NCBI GenBank assembly: GCA_030432925.1
Contig: JAUILT010000012.1
Span: forward strand, 1 to 47,447
DNA length: 47,447 bases
Source of the DNA: Bdellovibrionia bacterium
GTDB taxonomy: Bacteria; Bdellovibrionota; Bdellovibrionia; Bdellovibrionales; UBA1609
Reading direction: 5' to 3'
Positions 7,003 to 15,650 of this stretch are shown piece after piece (within the stretch, counting starts at the first letter, position 1; the number at the start of each line of letters is the position of its first letter). The notes below the pieces were generated by a model. It was given only the letters and a program-made list of their open reading frames with translations, made no database searches and was not told where the DNA came from. The position numbers and the translations under genes were made by a program.

Positions 7003-8034
7003 TCACTCTTTCTCTTCATAGGCAACGTCAATACGTGTTCCTTCGGGAAGGCTTTCCTCAAAGATAACTTTTTTACCTTGTAAAGACCAGTTGATGTTCA
7101 TTTCAGGAATCAATGTGATCTTTAGAGAACCAGCCGCGGGGTCTTTGGTGAGGATGACTTCATTTTGCAATTCTTTCTTTACCCGCTGCCCAATATTTTG
7201 CAAATTTTTGGTATAGTCATTATCGCAGATAGACCCAGTTAAACCACCCGTTAAGCGAGCAAGGCGAGAGACATGGTTTCCGTAACTGACTAAAGTATCT
7301 TGGGCTTCGTAGCAATCAGTGTCTCCAGGTTCAATAATAATACCAAACACATTCACTCTTTTACTGATTCCAAAATGAGTATCGATGGCAGTAATGAATT
7401 GCTCTGGAGTTGTGGCTTCTGCAGGGCCAGTGCTCATTTCATCTTCATCTGAGAGCATTATGACAGCCAGGTTGGCATTACCTCTAAAGAACCCGGCATT
7501 ATCAGTATCTCGCTTTTCGATAGCTAGTATTGTGGCGGCCAGTGGTTGCTCATTACTAGAGGGGCAGTCATTGTCACAGTAAATGGTTTCTTTTCTGACG
7601 ACAGTGTCTTTAAAGACTTGTTCATAGCTGGGAATATTATTATTTAGTATATAGCCACTAGCTCCTTCCAAGCTAATCAAGCTACCTTTTAATCCATATG
7701 TGTAGCTAGTAACATCTGTGGTTGTAATTCCAATTTGCCAATCCAGGCCATCGAGAGAGTTGACAAAGGTATCCAGTCGTTCCCCAAGTTTTTGCTGCTC
7801 TAAGGTCATTGATGTTGAGTTATCCACAACAAAAAGGATATCAACAGCCCCCCCGGTTTTAACGGCTGTTGCATAAAATGTTTCGTAGATAGTTCCAGAA
7901 AGCCCCTGATTATTACTATTACTGCTTTCAGTAGCATTGACTGGAGGTCCTGGGCTAAAAGCCACATCTGAACAGCCCGCGATGAGTGATGTTAAAAAGC
8001 TCAGAGCAAATATTAGTTTTTTTTGTGGTTTCAT
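7003..8034 (-). CDS. lipoprotein with von Willebrand factor A-like domain
   Basis: A 343-aa lipoprotein. The N-terminus has a basic start, a hydrophobic core and the lipobox LIAG-C21, so it should be lipid-anchored in the envelope. A Ser/Asn-rich linker (about 35-45) leads to a VWA fold beginning 'VDILFVVDNSTSM', where D71, S73 and S75 form the DxSxS metal-binding (MIDAS) motif. A later 'VIMLSDEDEMS' fits the domain core. VWA lipoproteins usually mediate protein-protein or surface contacts. No partner is visible nearby. The gene stands alone, converging with the transporter gene. Confidence 0.85.
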   Translation of the reverse strand: MKPQKKLIFALSFLTSLIAGCSDVAFSPGPPVNATESSNSNNQGLSGTIYETFYATAVKTGGAVDILFVVDNSTSMTLEQQKLGERLDTFVNSLDGLDWQIGITTTDVTSYTYGLKGSLISLEGASGYILNNNIPSYEQVFKDTVVRKETIYCDNDCPSSNEQPLAATILAIEKRDTDNAGFFRGNANLAVIMLSDEDEMSTGPAEATTPEQFITAIDTHFGISKRVNVFGIIIEPGDTDCYEAQDTLVSYGNHVSRLARLTGGLTGSICDNDYTKNLQNIGQRVKKELQNEVILTKDPAAGSLKITLIPEMNINWSLQGKKVIFEESLPEGTRIDVAYEEKE

Positions 8035-8421
8035 AAATCACCTCATCCTTTGAGCAAGGGTTTGTTATTAATAAGAGCAAGACCGATGCCTTATGGGTAA
8101 GGTCAAAAAAACCTATAAAACTTTGATTCTAGTAATATTTTTGATTTTGCTTCGGGATGAGAATCTCACTGAAAAATGTCACTGAGATCTTGTTTGAAAA
8201 AGAAAATGACATTTTTTTAGAATGTCTTTTGGTATTGAAGTGTATTGAGCGAGGGCTTTATCTAAAAAAATGTGCAAACTATTGTCAGAACCACAGTGAA
8301 TTACATTTTTTTAAAAAAGAGTTTTTAAAAAATCTGCCTACACTGTAGCTAAAAATACAGTTCCAACGACAAAAATAAATCTGTAATTCTTCAAAAGCCT
8401 TTGCTAGCTTGTGGCCATCTA
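8035..8421. other. AT-rich intergenic region with a long-loop inverted repeat
   Basis: A 387-bp gap. It should contain the promoter of the minus-strand VWA lipoprotein. An inverted repeat AAAAATGTCA (8172-8181) / TGACATTTTT (8207-8216) with a 25-base loop is followed by a T-run and might act as a terminator or regulatory stem. A 63-codon plus-strand frame (8157-8348) lacks a ribosome binding site and looks accidental. I see nothing else. Confidence 0.4.
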
Positions 8422-9372
8422 TTAAAGGCTTTTAAATGATTCCATGCAGGCCACCAGTTGAGCTGCAATTTCTGGTTCAAATGCTGTGTGCCCAGCATTT
8501 CCAATGATATGTAGGTTGGCTTTGGGGACTCTGGCCTTCAACTCCCAGGCGTTCTCCACGGGGCAGACAATATCGTAGCGGCCATGAACAATCTCCATGG
8601 GGATTTCTTGGATTTTATCAGTGTTGTCCATAATCCAGGTATCTGTTTCAAGAAAGATATTATTAGTGAAATAGTGGCATTCAATGCGAGCAAAGGCGAG
8701 GGCAAACTCAGGTTCATCAAATTTGTGAATAAAATTTTCTTCAGGAAAAAGTTGAGAGGTGGACCCTTCCCAGACGGACCAGTGTTTGGCAGCTGCTAGG
8801 CGAATATTTTGATCTTCAGAAGTCAGCCTTTTGTAGTAGGCTTTGACCAAATCTTGTTGTTCTTCTTTAGGGATATGATTTTGATAAGCTTCAAAGGCAT
8901 CAGGGTAAATGCGAGAGGCTCCTTCTTGATAAAACCACTGAATCTCTTGGGGGCGACAGGTAAAAATACCTCTAAGGCACAGGCCTTGGACTCTTTCCGG
9001 GTGAGTCTCTGCATAAACAAGGGCCAGCGTAGAGCCCCAGCTCCCTCCAAAGACAATCCATTTTTCAATATTCAGTTTTTTACGAATGCTTTCAGTGTCT
9101 TCAATCAGTTTCCAAGTAGTGTTGTTTTTTAATTCAGCATGAGGTCGACTACGGCCGGCCCCTCGCTGGTCAAACAGAATCACATGGTAATGATTTGGGT
9201 CAAAAAAGCGTCGATAGTCAGGTGTGATTCCCCCGCCGGGACCTCCATGAAAAAAGATCACTGGTTGGCCATTAGGGTTTCCAACCTGCTCCATATAGAT
9301 TTCAAAGCCATCAGAGACTTTAAGGAATTCTGTATGAAAGGGTTCAATAGAGGGGTAGAGTTTTGTTTTCAT
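8422..9372 (-). CDS. pip: proline iminopeptidase (alpha/beta hydrolase)
   Basis: A 316-aa cytoplasmic peptidase that removes N-terminal proline from peptides. The oxyanion motif is FHGGPGGG (41-48), and 'DQRGAGRSRPH' (68-78) is typical of the family. The nucleophile is S111 in GGSWGS, the catalytic Asp is probably D267 (GRYDIV), and the His is H295 (GNAGHTAFEPE). Length and motif order match the S33 family. The gene starts 15 bp after the thiolase stop codon and is preceded by AAAGGAG, so it is probably the third gene of a DUF606-thiolase-pip operon. It would contribute to peptide breakdown, consistent with a protein-degrading lifestyle. Confidence 0.92.
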   Translation of the reverse strand: MKTKLYPSIEPFHTEFLKVSDGFEIYMEQVGNPNGQPVIFFHGGPGGGITPDYRRFFDPNHYHVILFDQRGAGRSRPHAELKNNTTWKLIEDTESIRKKLNIEKWIVFGGSWGSTLALVYAETHPERVQGLCLRGIFTCRPQEIQWFYQEGASRIYPDAFEAYQNHIPKEEQQDLVKAYYKRLTSEDQNIRLAAAKHWSVWEGSTSQLFPEENFIHKFDEPEFALAFARIECHYFTNNIFLETDTWIMDNTDKIQEIPMEIVHGRYDIVCPVENAWELKARVPKANLHIIGNAGHTAFEPEIAAQLVACMESFKSL

Positions 9373-9387
9373 GCCTCTTTGTCTCCT

Positions 9388-10659
9388 TTATTTCTCAATA
9401 ATGGCGGTGACGCCCATACCACCAGCTGTGCAAATAGAAATTAAACCTCGACCGGCCCCTTTTTCGTTGAGCATCTTTGCTAGTGATCCCAGTATACGGG
9501 CCCCAGTGGCTGCAAAGGGGTGTCCCACGGCAAGGCTTCCCCCTTTGATATTCATTTTGTTGCGATCAATGGATCCTAAAGCTGATTTTCGTCCCAGTTT
9601 TTCTTGGCAAAACTCTTCGGATTCCCAGGCCTTTAGCGTGCAGAGAACTTGAGCTGCAAAGGCTTCATGGATTTCATAAAAATCAAAGTCCTGCAATGTG
9701 ATTCCTGCCTGATTGAGAAGCCTTGGAACAGCATATGCGGGTGCCATTAATAGCCCTTCGTTTTTGACAAAGTCCACAGCTGCCGTTTGTGAGTAGGTCA
9801 AGTAGGCTAAAACTGGCCAATTGTTTTTGGCTGCTGTCTCCTCAGAGGCCAACAGAACACAGGCTGCTCCATCGGTCAGAGGCGTCGAGTTTCCTGCGGT
9901 GAGTGTTCCTTTTTCGGATCTTTCAAAGGCTGGGCGCAGTTGAGCCAGTTTTTCAAGAGAGCTATCTGCCCGCATATTGTTATCGACCTTCACGCCCCTA
10001 AATTCTGTAACCAGGTCTGTATAAAAGTCTTCTTCATAGGCTTTGGCTGCTTTTTGATGGGACTCCAGTGCCAGTTGATCTTGCTCCTCACGGGAGACAT
10101 CCCATTGCTGGGCCATCAGTTCACAGCTTTGTCCCATACTCAAACCCGTTCGAGGCTCAATCACACCTGGAGCAACTGGTAGATATTTTTTGGGAGACAG
10201 TTTGAGCCAGGGCCTCAGGCGATCCCCAAAGCTACGGGCTTTGTAAGTTTTGAGTAGAGTATGATTAAAGTCTTTGGAGAAAACAAAGGGGAGATCACTA
10301 TTGGTATCTACACCACCGGCGATTCCACAGTCAATCTGTCCCAGAGCAATTTTGTTACCCACAAGAATAGCCGTTTCTAGGCTGGTTCCACAGGCTTGCT
10401 GCACATCGTAGGCGGGTGTTGCAGGGGAGAGTCCAGTACTCAAGGTGATTTCTCTAGCCATATTCCAGTCGGAGGAGTGTTTCATTACAGCGCCCAATGA
10501 GACTTCACCCACAGTTTGGCCTTCAAGAGAGAATTTTTTAATGAGTTCACCCATGGCAGCTGTCATCAGTGTTTGGTTGGAAAGCCCCATATACTTGCCC
10601 ATGGAGCGACAGAATGGAATTCGGGATCCCCCTACAATGGCTACTTTACGAATGTTCAT
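9388..10659 (-). CDS. acetyl-CoA acetyltransferase / 3-ketoacyl-CoA thiolase
   Basis: A 423-aa thiolase (FadI/AtoB type) that cleaves 3-ketoacyl-CoA or condenses two acetyl-CoA. The acylated nucleophile is C90 (QQACGTS), H380 lies in GGSLAVGHPFAATGAR, and the second active-site C410 is in ICTAGGMG. I chose the ATG at 10659, preceded by GAGGT, rather than the in-frame ATG at 10671, which has no ribosome site. It lies 27 bp downstream of the DUF606 transporter gene and is followed by pip. With the ETF-ubiquinone oxidoreductase elsewhere in the window it suggests an active fatty-acid beta-oxidation pathway. Confidence 0.92.
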   Translation of the reverse strand: MNIRKVAIVGGSRIPFCRSMGKYMGLSNQTLMTAAMGELIKKFSLEGQTVGEVSLGAVMKHSSDWNMAREITLSTGLSPATPAYDVQQACGTSLETAILVGNKIALGQIDCGIAGGVDTNSDLPFVFSKDFNHTLLKTYKARSFGDRLRPWLKLSPKKYLPVAPGVIEPRTGLSMGQSCELMAQQWDVSREEQDQLALESHQKAAKAYEEDFYTDLVTEFRGVKVDNNMRADSSLEKLAQLRPAFERSEKGTLTAGNSTPLTDGAACVLLASEETAAKNNWPVLAYLTYSQTAAVDFVKNEGLLMAPAYAVPRLLNQAGITLQDFDFYEIHEAFAAQVLCTLKAWESEEFCQEKLGRKSALGSIDRNKMNIKGGSLAVGHPFAATGARILGSLAKMLNEKGAGRGLISICTAGGMGVTAIIEK

Positions 10660-10686
10660 AAAAGACCTCATTTTTAAATGTGCTGT

Positions 10687-11124
10687 TTATCTGGATGCTA
10701 ATACTAACGCAACTACAGCCAGTATGGCACCCAGGACTCTACTGAAAGACCAATCCAGACCTTCGACAAACCTATCCCAAAAGAGCCCGCCTACCATTTG
10801 AGCAACAACAAGGCCAACAAATACCTGTAAGGCTCCAATTCGGGCAATGGAATAGGGAAGACCAATAACAAAGATAAAACCCAGGAGTCCTGGAAGCAAA
10901 TACCACCATTGTAGGTTTTCAAATCCTTGGCGTTCCTTTAAAGCCTCTGGAAGCTGAACCCAACCCCATTTGGCTAAGGCAAAGTAGACGGCACTGGCTG
11001 CGAGAAACATTATTGCGTTGAGTAAAACTGTACTAGGGAGCCCCCAGGGGGTGGACATTTGTCGGTTGAGTCCCGCTTGAATTATTGAAGATAAGCCAAT
11101 GAAAATTGTAAAAAGCAAAGTCAT
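10687..11124 (-). CDS. DUF606 (YdcZ-like) DMT-family membrane protein
   Basis: A 145-aa integral membrane protein with about five hydrophobic segments. It begins 'TLLFTIFIGLSSIIQAGLNR' and ends 'VLGAILAVVALVLASR'. The pattern and length fit the DUF606/YdcZ half-size members of the drug/metabolite transporter superfamily, which work as dimers. The substrate is unknown. Only 16 bp separate its start from the divergent SIS-domain gene at 11141, so the promoters must overlap or lie inside the neighbouring coding regions. It probably leads the operon with thiolase and pip. Confidence 0.8.
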   Translation of the reverse strand: MTLLFTIFIGLSSIIQAGLNRQMSTPWGLPSTVLLNAIMFLAASAVYFALAKWGWVQLPEALKERQGFENLQWWYLLPGLLGFIFVIGLPYSIARIGALQVFVGLVVAQMVGGLFWDRFVEGLDWSFSRVLGAILAVVALVLASR

Positions 11125-11140
11125 AGGTTAACCTTAGTGG

Positions 11141-12691
11141 ATGCCGCTCGAGAGATCAACTCAACAAAAGATTCAGCAGTTCCTTCAGGAGAAACAGCTT
11201 TATCAATTAGGAATGCTAACAACTGAGCAAGGACATCCGGATACAAAAAACCTTTCTGAGTGGGCCAGTGGGGATTTAAAACAAGGGCTTCAGGCACTGC
11301 GGCAGGTAGATGTATTATCTTTAGAAAAGTTAAAGTCTTATTCAGAAAATATTTTTGAGATGACTCAAAAAATTCAGGACACTCTCAATAAGGGGCATCG
11401 GGTTTATTTGGGGGGGTGTGGAGCCACGGGTCGGCTTTCTATAGTGTTGGAGAGGATTTTTCGAGAGGTGTTTCCGGATCGGGCGGATCAGGTGATTGGC
11501 TTTATGGCCGGGGGAGATGTGGCTTTTGTTCATGCCATTGAAGGGTTTGAGGACTTTCCAGATTATGGCGCTCGGCAGCTCCAGGAATTAGGGTTCTCAG
11601 AAAATGATCTTTTTTTGGGAATCACTGAAGGAGGAGAAACCCCTTTTGTCATTGGGGCCACGGAAAAAGCCGCTGAGCTTTCTAAGCAGTCTGTCTATTT
11701 TTTATTTTGTAACCCAGAAAATGTGCTCAAAAAGTATGTGGAACGCTCACGGAAGGTTCTTGAAAACCCCAATGTGAGACCACTTTGCCTTGAAACAGGG
11801 CCCATGGCTCTTGCTGGAAGTACTCGAATGCAGGCATCCACAGTATTGATGATTGCTGCTGGCGTTGGCCTGATGCAGGGCTGGGGAGGAGCTAGTGATC
11901 TTGAAGCCTTTATTGATGGTTTAAGGATCTCGTTGAACGAAATTTGCCTGGACGAGTTGAAGCGATTTATCGAGTTAGAAGCCGACTGTTATCAAAATGG
12001 TGACAAGACCTTATACCTGGCTGATGAGTTTTCGGCTTCGGTATTTACAGACACTACAGAGCGAGCGCCCACCTTTAGCCTGGCTTCATTCGATAATCAA
12101 CAGAACCCACAAAGAGTCCATTCTCTGACCTATGTGACTATACCTGGAACCCACACTTCTGAAGAGGCATGGAAGCGTTTGTTTTTAAGGAGTCCACGAA
12201 CACTGGAGTGGAGTGAAGACTTTCAAAAAGCTCGATCTGAATATATGAGGGGTTTTGACTTTAGTGAAAAGGCCAGGGAGTGTCGCGAGCATTTAATTCC
12301 GGATCATCAGCATTTTGTATTTTCTATTGAAAAAACGGAAAAAGGGGTTTTATTTTCGTTTCGAAATCATCAGGCATTTTTTGAAATGCCAAAAGACATT
12401 TTTATCAGAAATCTTTTATTGAAAATGGTTTTAAATATGCACTCAACTCTTGTGATGGGTCGGCTGGGACGTTATGAAAGTCATTTTATGACCTATGTCA
12501 GCCCTAGTAATGGTAAACTGGTGGACCGAGCTGTTCGGTATGCTCGTAGTCTTTTAGAGTGGAGGGGGGCTGTTGTACCGGAGTATGATGATGTGGTTGA
12601 AACGTTATTGAATTTTCAATCTGAAATTCCAGTGAATGAATCCGTTGTATTAAAAACTGTGGAGCACTACCTTGCTACTTCTATGGCATGA
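11141..12691 (+). CDS. MurQ/GKRP-like SIS-domain sugar-phosphate protein
   Basis: A 516-aa protein related to N-acetylmuramic acid 6-phosphate etherase (MurQ) and the glucokinase regulatory protein. Matching segments are 'GGCGATGRLSIVLER' (sugar-phosphate loop), 'AIEGFED' (equivalent of MurQ VEGAED with the catalytic Glu), 'ITEGGETPFVIGA' and 'TGPMALAGSTRMQAST'. MurQ is about 300 aa. The extra 200 residues here resemble the second half of GKRP-type proteins. It may recycle or sense muramic acid phosphates released from peptidoglycan. The last 25 bp overlap the end of rny on the opposite strand. Enzymatic versus regulatory role is unresolved. Confidence 0.8.
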   Translation: MPLERSTQQKIQQFLQEKQLYQLGMLTTEQGHPDTKNLSEWASGDLKQGLQALRQVDVLSLEKLKSYSENIFEMTQKIQDTLNKGHRVYLGGCGATGRLSIVLERIFREVFPDRADQVIGFMAGGDVAFVHAIEGFEDFPDYGARQLQELGFSENDLFLGITEGGETPFVIGATEKAAELSKQSVYFLFCNPENVLKKYVERSRKVLENPNVRPLCLETGPMALAGSTRMQASTVLMIAAGVGLMQGWGGASDLEAFIDGLRISLNEICLDELKRFIELEADCYQNGDKTLYLADEFSASVFTDTTERAPTFSLASFDNQQNPQRVHSLTYVTIPGTHTSEEAWKRLFLRSPRTLEWSEDFQKARSEYMRGFDFSEKARECREHLIPDHQHFVFSIEKTEKGVLFSFRNHQAFFEMPKDIFIRNLLLKMVLNMHSTLVMGRLGRYESHFMTYVSPSNGKLVDRAVRYARSLLEWRGAVVPEYDDVVETLLNFQSEIPVNESVVLKTVEHYLATSMA

Positions 12692-14304
12692 GTTTCACGG
12701 ACAACGATCACTTTGATCAGGCCGGGATAGGACATCTCTTCTTCGATTTTTTGGGCAATTTTTTGACTGAGCTTCAAAGCACCTAGGTCATCCATTTCAC
12801 GGCTGTTGACAGAGACTCTCATTTCACGCCCGGCACTGAGAATATAAGTATCAGTGACGCCTGGAAAACTTTTGCCAATTTTTTCTAGGTTTTGCATTTT
12901 CTGGTGATAAGAGTCCATTGTAGAGCGCCGAGCTCCTGGCCGAGCCCCTGAGATAGCGTCTGCGGCAATAGTCAAGTAAGCCAAAGGTGTGCTTGGTTGC
13001 TCATCATAATGGTGGGCTCGGACAGCATGAACAATATCTTGGGCTTCGTTATTTTTTTCAATAAAATCCGCCCCAATCACAGCGTGGCCACCATCCTTGC
13101 TATGGTCCATAGCTTTGCCTATATCGTGAAGCATTCCTGCTCTGCGGCCTTTAACTACTTCAACACCTAGCTCTGAAGAGAGCAGCCCACATAACCAGCC
13201 CACCTCGGCGCAATGAAAAAATTGGTTTTGGGCAAAAGAGTAGCGGTAACGGAGTGCTCCCATCATGTTTTGAATTTCTTCTGATAGACCTTTGATTCCC
13301 AACTCTTTGGCAATGGCATGGCCGTCTTTACGGATTTTCTTAAAAAGATCTTTTTTGGTTTTACTAACAATATCATTGATCCGTTTTTCATTCAGATTTT
13401 TTTCGTGCATGAGTTTTTCAAGGCTGGCACGCCCCAGTTCTCTTCGAACAGGATCAAACCCCAGAACCTGGGCGTAAAGGTTTTCTTCATTGAGAGTGAT
13501 ATCTACTCCAGAAGATTTTTCCAAAAGGTCGATAAACTGACGCTCTTTTCCTACAGTTCTATGGAAGACATCTTTATTGGGAAAGTGGACATTGCCAATT
13601 CCACGCTCTGGGCAGTAGGGGCGGGCAAAGCGATTGAGTGCCAGGTTTAAAACTCTACGAGCATTTTTTTCAAGGTCCAGCTGAGCTTGGTTTTCCAGTT
13701 CCTGAATGTTTTTGTTCGTCTCTTCTTTAACTTCTGTGCAAAGCTTTTGTATCAGTGTTTGTTTTACGTCTTCTATAGATGTGTCGGCTACGGGCTGTAA
13801 GGCTTGACGATATTTTTCTAACAGTTGTTCTTTTTGCTCCTTAAGTCCCTCATATTTACTTTCGAGTTTTCGGATACGGTCTTCGTTGTCTTTTAGAATA
13901 TGTTTTTTCTTGTCGAGCAAAGATTGTTGACCTCGAAAGTGTGTGTTCAGCCGTTCTTTTCGTTCATCAAATTGAGTTTTAAGTTGCTCTACCTTTTCAG
14001 AGAGTTCATTGATAGCATCCTCATTTTTTTCTTCGAGTTGGGCAATGAACTCGTCGGTTCTTGCCTGAACCTCTTTGTGACGGTCCTCAGCAGCTTCTGA
14101 AGCTTGCTCGATCAAGTCATTAGCGGTTTGTTCTGCGTCTTGAATTTGACCCCGTAGAGCTAGATTATGCAGGTAAATATAACCACCAAATCCCAAAAAG
14201 AGACCCAGAGTTCCATAAAGCGCTGTTTCTGTTGTGAAAAATTCTAGTCCTAAAGTCATAGCGCCCCAGACTAGCACAGGATTTGTCAATGAGGTATGAA
14301 TCAT
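12667..14304 (-). CDS. rny: ribonuclease Y
   Basis: A 545-aa membrane-anchored endoribonuclease that starts mRNA decay. Order: an N-terminal membrane segment (about 27-45), a long coiled coil (about 50-230), a KH-like domain (about 245-320), an HD domain with the metal-binding 'MLHDIGKAMDH' (about 391-401), and the C-terminal region with 'SAGREMRV'. Length is close to the usual 520. The KH GxxG loop is altered: the family GREG is GKER here. No clear ribosome site precedes the first ATG. An in-frame ATG at 14259 has a GGGG-rich upstream region and could be the real start. It is divergent from the cyclic-nucleotide-binding gene. Confidence 0.9.
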   Translation of the reverse strand: MIHTSLTNPVLVWGAMTLGLEFFTTETALYGTLGLFLGFGGYIYLHNLALRGQIQDAEQTANDLIEQASEAAEDRHKEVQARTDEFIAQLEEKNEDAINELSEKVEQLKTQFDERKERLNTHFRGQQSLLDKKKHILKDNEDRIRKLESKYEGLKEQKEQLLEKYRQALQPVADTSIEDVKQTLIQKLCTEVKEETNKNIQELENQAQLDLEKNARRVLNLALNRFARPYCPERGIGNVHFPNKDVFHRTVGKERQFIDLLEKSSGVDITLNEENLYAQVLGFDPVRRELGRASLEKLMHEKNLNEKRINDIVSKTKKDLFKKIRKDGHAIAKELGIKGLSEEIQNMMGALRYRYSFAQNQFFHCAEVGWLCGLLSSELGVEVVKGRRAGMLHDIGKAMDHSKDGGHAVIGADFIEKNNEAQDIVHAVRAHHYDEQPSTPLAYLTIAADAISGARPGARRSTMDSYHQKMQNLEKIGKSFPGVTDTYILSAGREMRVSVNSREMDDLGALKLSQKIAQKIEEEMSYPGLIKVIVVRETHAIEVAR

Positions 14305-14439
14305 TACGGCATGTACTGAGATTGGGCCTTAAAATGCAATGCGTAAATCACCTATTTACAGTCTGATTTTCTTAAATTGAAGGGGAAAACTCTCCGATAG
14401 TGAGAATGGCATTTTGGGTCTATGAGGAGGAGCCAGACG

Positions 14440-15624
14440 TTGGACAAAGGTAAGCGCTACAAAAAGGGTGAGTATCTCTTTCAGGAAGGGGATCTGACAA
14501 AGATGCTCTACATTATTGAGAGAGGGCGTGTCATTCTCACAGTGGAGAGAAATGGTAAGAAAATTGAGTTAGCCACTATGAATAAGTCTCAAATCCTTGG
14601 AGAACAGTCGATATTCAGTAACGCTCGTCAAGGGTTCAATGCTGAGGCCCTTCAAGAGTGTCAAATTATGGAAGTGCCGGTGGACATGATTAAAGCTCAG
14701 TTTGCCACCTCTCCTCCGGGTGTGAAGTTGATTATGAAATCTCTTGTGGATGAAGTGCGGCAGGCTCGACAAGTCCTCCGGTCAATGAAAATGGCGCAAG
14801 ATTCTAGCCCCTGCCCTCAGGTATCTATCCCCAGAATTTTTTGTATTCTCAACTTGGTCACTCGGCATACTGGCAAGCTTTTGGAAGCCGTTCCGAAGGA
14901 TGTCGGACTTGGTGAGGGCGTTAAGGGAGAGGGATCGCCGACTCAGCGGTATAAAGTGGATTTTGGAACCATAAAACTATACACATCCAGAATGTTTGCA
15001 GAGTCCCCTCAGAGAATGAAAAACCTGGTGGATCTTCTGCAAAAGCTCGATTATCTGGAAACTCATTACATGAAAAATGATGATGGTGATGAGGAGCTGG
15101 ACCATGTAGTGATTAAAGACCTTCAGGCTATTGAGGACTTTGCAGAGTTTTATCAGTACAACTTGTACAAAGGAGGCAAGTCAGAGGTTATTTATGTGGA
15201 TATGCTGGCTTTTAAAGTGGCTAATGCTCTAGTGGAAATGTCCAAAGATCTGGAGATCGGGCATAAAGGGGCTGTCTCTTTGGATTATGATCAAGTGCTC
15301 AAGGATATGAAGGACACTTATAAGATGGACCTCAAGGCAACTCACCTGGATATTCTTGAAAAAAAGGGTTTATTTGTGCAAAGAGTGCCCAATGGCGATT
15401 CAAAGACAGATCTGAAGTTTGATAAGGTGGAGTTCCAGACGATAAATAACTGGTGGAAGATTATTTATGAGATCGATAAGTGGAACACTACGGGCTCTGT
15501 AGATGCGAATGAAAGCGTAAGCCTTTATGATGATGTGGTTAAGTCAGGATGCCCTGGTTGTAAGGGAGAGGTTCTTGATGAGCATAAATTTTGCCCGCAT
15601 TGTGGTTATAAAATGACTGCGTAA
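14440..15624 (+). CDS. cyclic nucleotide-binding domain protein with C-terminal zinc ribbon
   Basis: A 394-aa cytoplasmic protein. Residues about 1-115 are a CRP-type cyclic nucleotide-binding fold: 'KGEYLFQEGDLTKMLYIIERG', then the phosphate-binding cassette 'LGEQSIFSNARQGFNAEA' with Glu and Arg retained. The middle (about 130-360) is unrecognised and mostly helical. The C-terminus has two CxxC pairs (CPGC and CPHC), a zinc ribbon. The TTG at 14440 has GAGGAGGAG seven bases upstream. An in-frame ATG at 14422 lies in that site and is less likely. No CRP-type helix-turn-helix is obvious, so it may regulate a protein partner rather than bind DNA. Confidence 0.8.
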   Translation: MDKGKRYKKGEYLFQEGDLTKMLYIIERGRVILTVERNGKKIELATMNKSQILGEQSIFSNARQGFNAEALQECQIMEVPVDMIKAQFATSPPGVKLIMKSLVDEVRQARQVLRSMKMAQDSSPCPQVSIPRIFCILNLVTRHTGKLLEAVPKDVGLGEGVKGEGSPTQRYKVDFGTIKLYTSRMFAESPQRMKNLVDLLQKLDYLETHYMKNDDGDEELDHVVIKDLQAIEDFAEFYQYNLYKGGKSEVIYVDMLAFKVANALVEMSKDLEIGHKGAVSLDYDQVLKDMKDTYKMDLKATHLDILEKKGLFVQRVPNGDSKTDLKFDKVEFQTINNWWKIIYEIDKWNTTGSVDANESVSLYDDVVKSGCPGCKGEVLDEHKFCPHCGYKMTA

Positions 15625-15646
15625 ATACCGATCTGGGGATTGGTAT
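15625..15646. terminator. hairpin between convergent genes
   Basis: ATACCGATC (15625-15633), loop TGGG, then GATTGGTAT (15638-15646) forms a 9-bp stem with one G-T wobble. It lies directly after the stop codon at 15624 and just before the end of the convergent gene at 15651. T-runs are weak on both sides, so it is a possible rather than a strong terminator. Confidence 0.35.
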
Positions 15647-15650
15647 AAAA

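Noticed and set aside
8157-8348. 63-codon plus-strand frame, Cys- and Phe-rich
   Set aside because: No ribosome site, AT-driven composition, in an intergenic region with an inverted repeat. It looks accidental.
14422-14439. ATG at 14422 as start of the cyclic-nucleotide-binding protein
   Set aside because: It lies in the GAGGAGGAG ribosome site that serves the TTG at 14440.
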